A stretch of 64,000 nt of DNA from Nageia nagi. Lineage: Eukaryota; Pinophyta. Within the stretch, counting starts at the first letter, position 1. Every line of letters begins with the position of its first letter. This document shows positions 61,461 through 64,000 of this stretch, one piece after another. The notes beneath the pieces were generated by a model. The model did no database searches and was not told where the DNA came from. It was given only the letters and a program-made list of their open reading frames with translations. Made by a program: the position numbers and the translations under genes. The stretch lies in NCBI GenBank assembly GCA_050084985.1, contig JBITNC010000001.1, positions 130,510,001 through 130,574,000 of the forward strand, in the 5' to 3' direction.

Positions 61461-62833
61461 GATCCTAAAAAATCTTCAATCCAAGTTGAAATAATTCAAT
61501 TATCTCAATCATCATTACAACGAGAAGATGAAGAAAAAAGTGTATTAAATATTGATGTAACTGATAAAGATAATTGGTACAAAGAATTGACAGATTTTTT
61601 AAAATTTGGAACTATTCCTACAAACCTTAATAAATCATCACAGCGAGCTTTTAAAATCAAAGCGCCTAAATATTGTTTGATAGGGGGTATCTTGCATCGA
61701 TGAAATTTTAATGGTATTTTACTCAGATGTCTTGAATGGAATGATGTTAAAAAGGCTATATCCTCTGCCCATGATGGAGCATGCGAAGGACATTTTAATG
61801 GTGTTGCAATTGTAAAACAATTAATATGAATGGGGTATTATTGGCCGACTATGGAAAAAGATTGTTGTGAATATGTTAAAAAATGTTTTAAATGTCAACA
61901 ATATGCTCATTTATTTTCACAACCATCTCAAGAACTACATCCTATGCAATCACTTTGGCCATTCTCTAAATGGGCATTAGATTTAATAGTACAAATCACA
62001 CCTACATCTTCTGGTGGACACAAGTTCATCATCACAGCAACTGAATATTTTACTAAATGGGTAGAGGCTATTCCCATGACTTCCACAGTTGGCTCACGAA
62101 TCACGAATTTTATAGAAAATTATATTATATGTAGATTTGGTATACCCAATCAATTAATTATGGATAATGGAAAAAGTTTTAAAAATAAGGATGTAAAACA
62201 AATATGTGATAAATATAAAATTAAACAAAGTTTTTCCACTCCATATTATCCACAAGGCAATGGACAGGCAGAGGCTACTAATAAAACTATTCGGAACATC
62301 TTAGCAAAAATAATAAATGATCCTCATAGAGATTGGCATATGCAAATACCAAAAGCTTTATGGGCCTATCGTACCAGTGTACGCACTCCTATTGGGACAA
62401 CACCATTCTCTTTAGTGTACAGAATAGAAGCTATCCTACCTATAGAACTTGAGATACCATCCCTTAGAGTAAATCTGAGTGAGCAAAATTCCGATGAAGA
62501 AACAAGATAGACTCGCTTAGATCAATTATTACTTTTAGATGAAAAATGTATTAATGCTTTAGAGCATATGCATGTTTATCAGAAAAGGATAAAATGAGCT
62601 TTTGATAAAAGGGCTCTAATTATTGAATTCAAAATAGGTGATTTGGTTTTAAAAGAAAATCAACAAACTTCACGAATAGAACGATAGCTTAGAGATAAGT
62701 TTACTCCGAATTGGTTAGGACCGTATATCATTAAGAAAAATTTAGTAGAGGAACTTATCATTTATCAGATTTAGAAGGAAATGAAGAGCGTGAACCTATA
62801 AATATCATGCATCTTCGACCCTTCTATACATAA
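61461..62833 (+). pseudogene. Integrase
   Basis: HHCC zinc-binding part: SSAHDGACEGHF near 61780 and CFKCQQ near 61885, interrupted by TGA at 61701 and 61827. Catalytic core in the open stretch 61830-62510: KWALDLI (Asp 51), LIMDNGKSF (Asp 112), GNGQAEATNK (Glu 148), giving the DD35E spacing. RTSVRTPIGTTPFSLVY and ILPIELEIPSLRV follow. The C-terminal part has TAG at 62508, TGA near 62595 and TAG near 62685, then FKIGDLVLKEN and FTPNWLGPYIIKK (GPY/F-like module). A frameshift near 62745 is followed by YHLSDLEGNEEREPINIMHL and the true end at 62831-62833. Integrase would insert the DNA copy. Confidence 0.93.
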
Positions 62834-62912
62834 AAAAAAAATGTGTGTACATTAGCTTTCTTTCATTTTATTATTAAATTAATAAATAAATAAAAGTATT
62901 AATATTTGTCAA
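62834..62912 (+). other. Short spacer between pol and the extra ORF
   Basis: About 80 bp of A/T-rich sequence with an A9 run just after the pol stop. No polypurine tract or LTR start follows here, so the element continues. Confidence 0.6.
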
Positions 62913-64000
62913 ATGTTAATGATTAAAACAGAAAGGATGAATCTGGCAAAGGAATCTGTTGAAGGTAGCATAATGCCACCACAAGTACGATTTCCACCAC
63001 CAAGATATCCAGGTGATTTAGCATTGACATATTTAAAACATGTATTTGATCTTAATCTTTTAAACTATTTATAATTGACTATTGAGAACAATATGAAAGA
63101 ACATTTCATATGTTTTGTGGTAGGAATAATGATTGGGGAGTCACTTTGTGTGGATATGAAGTAAGCATTATTTTAGATCCACAAATCTATTTCATCCATA
63201 TGGAAAGAATATCACAAAGAATAACAGCTTTCTGCCTACAATGGCCTTATGGAATACCGAAGATTGTCATAAATTGTCAATTAACTGAGTATTCACTCCT
63301 TTTAGCTAGGTTGAAATGCATTAAACAATTAATCAAAAGCTTAGAATGGATGGATGAAATTTTACATTATTTACCTCATAAAAGGGTGATTTATGATTTT
63401 TCAAATACTTTTGTGGCTTTTCCTCCTAGAATGTCACAACAATATTATAGGCAAATTCACAGATGTTCTCGCATGCAAATGCGACACACAATTTGGGAAC
63501 AAAAGTTAGAGAAAAGGCAAGCTTATCGTATTGCTGAACTTAAAACGATAAGTCAAATAAAGGTTAGAAATGAGATCATCGAAAGACTGTCAAAAGAACG
63601 TAGAGTACGGAATAATGGAAGTTATCTTCCAAGGTTCGAAAATAGGTATGACAAAGATATCTTTATGAAAGTTATTCGTAACACTCCTACTCCTTTGTAC
63701 TCAAATGTTTTTTCCATGCCTACAGAAATACAACAAAAATTGGCCTTGACATTCTATGATACACGTGAATCTTACGGTTGGGATGTCAAAATAAATGGGT
63801 ATCAAGTTATCATTTGTATCAATGCCTTTGAGTTATGGTGTTCTCCTAAATCAGAATATGATTTAATGATATATTTCTGTCTTCTGTGGCCTATAGAAAA
63901 GCCCAAAATAATGGTCGATTGTACTCACAACCTAACTTTAAGATATCGAGAACGACTCATCTCAATCACACAAACTGTGACATCCAAACACTTAGATTAT
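62913..64000 (+). pseudogene. Additional sense ORF after integrase, two-module protein of unknown function
   Basis: ATG at 62913 opens 53 codons (with VRFPPPRYPGDLALTYLK), ended by TAA at 63072. After one more frame change near 63072-63086 a second frame runs 305 codons without a stop from 63086 to the window edge. I do not recognise it. It contains two copies of a ~70-residue module, starting at Trp codons 63134 and 63779, which align without gaps over 68 residues. Shared positions are W1, V3, GY7-8, V10, I12, FCL33-35, WP37-38, PKI42-44, C48, RL59-60, I63 and Q65. Between them is an Arg/Lys/Glu/Gln-rich helical segment (63480-63620, for example EIIERLSKERR). I see no signal peptide or membrane segment, so an envelope role is not indicated. 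Codon pattern and position suggest a real element gene, possibly an accessory or nucleic-acid-binding protein; that is inference. Confidence 0.65.

Larger units (their letters stand above)
52002..64000 (+). mobile_element. Tat-clade Ty3/gypsy retrotransposon, 3' end outside the window
   Basis: Order: 5' LTR, primer-binding site, repeat-containing leader, gag, protease, RT-RNase H, second RNase H, integrase, additional ORF. A single frame carries gag (54892 to about 57220) and, after one frameshift, a single frame carries protease through integrase (to about 62745). The archaeal-type second RNase H and the LTR start TGTAGACACTAAAAA are typical of the Tat clade. The element sits in the 3' LTR of the PMD-carrying element with left flank ATAAT. 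At least a dozen in-frame stops and two or three frameshifts make it inactive, yet every catalytic residue I checked is still present. Confidence 0.93.

Noticed and set aside
1-64000. tRNA, rRNA, CRISPR arrays and prokaryotic operon signals
   Set aside because: None seen. The tRNA-like sequences are short primer-binding sites of retroelements, and the tandem repeats lack the spacer pattern of CRISPR.
62913-64000. Extra ORF as a retroviral envelope-like gene
   Set aside because: No signal peptide, membrane anchor or Cys-rich ectodomain pattern is visible in the part inside the window.

Overview
The window looks like heterochromatic DNA from a large, repeat-rich land-plant nuclear genome. It is strongly AT-rich and I found no intact host gene, tRNA, rRNA or CRISPR array. 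It is filled with LTR retrotransposons of plant type: Ty1/copia, Ty3/gypsy of the Tat clade with a second RNase H, and a plant-mobile-domain (PMD) cargo gene. A seed plant is likely. A gymnosperm is possible because of the depth of decayed, nested elements, but the sequence does not prove it. Most open reading frames in the window are chance or antisense shadows. The real coding material is almost all retroelement pseudogenes.

Layout. 0.1-4.3 kb: leader, primer-binding site and gag trace of a minus-strand gypsy element running off the left edge. 4.3-11.4 kb: AT-rich relic DNA with one short tandem duplication and a decayed coding trace of an unrecognised family. 11.4-16.3 kb: a terminal-repeat element with two ~2.1 kb LTR-like repeats around only ~0.6 kb, with an initiator-Met-type primer-binding site. 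19.1-22.0 kb: minus-strand Ty1/copia pol relic. 24.0-24.3 kb: 29-bp minisatellite. 26.2-32.4 kb: minus-strand Tat-clade gypsy element with both LTRs; a third LTR of this family lies at 39.1-39.8 kb. 34.5-42.8 kb: scattered parts of a plus-strand gypsy element of another lineage, with a solo LTR and its 5-bp target duplication sitting inside the reverse transcriptase. 45.2-52.0 kb: an LTR element lacking recognisable gag-pol but carrying a PMD pseudogene. 52.0-64.0 kb: a nearly complete Tat-clade gypsy element inserted into the 3' LTR of the PMD element; its 3' end lies outside the window.

The 52-64 kb element is the best preserved. In order it has a 1.09-kb LTR, an unusual primer-binding site, a 1.8-kb leader with long repeats, gag with a ~500-residue charged N-terminal extension, protease, reverse transcriptase plus RNase H, an archaeal-type second RNase H, integrase, and then an additional sense ORF after pol. 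That extra ORF is the most interesting object here. I do not recognise it, and it contains two copies of a ~70-residue module that align without gaps. Gag-pol is broken by many in-frame stops, nearly all at places where CAA, CAG or CGA would become a stop by C-to-T change, which fits decay of methylated DNA.
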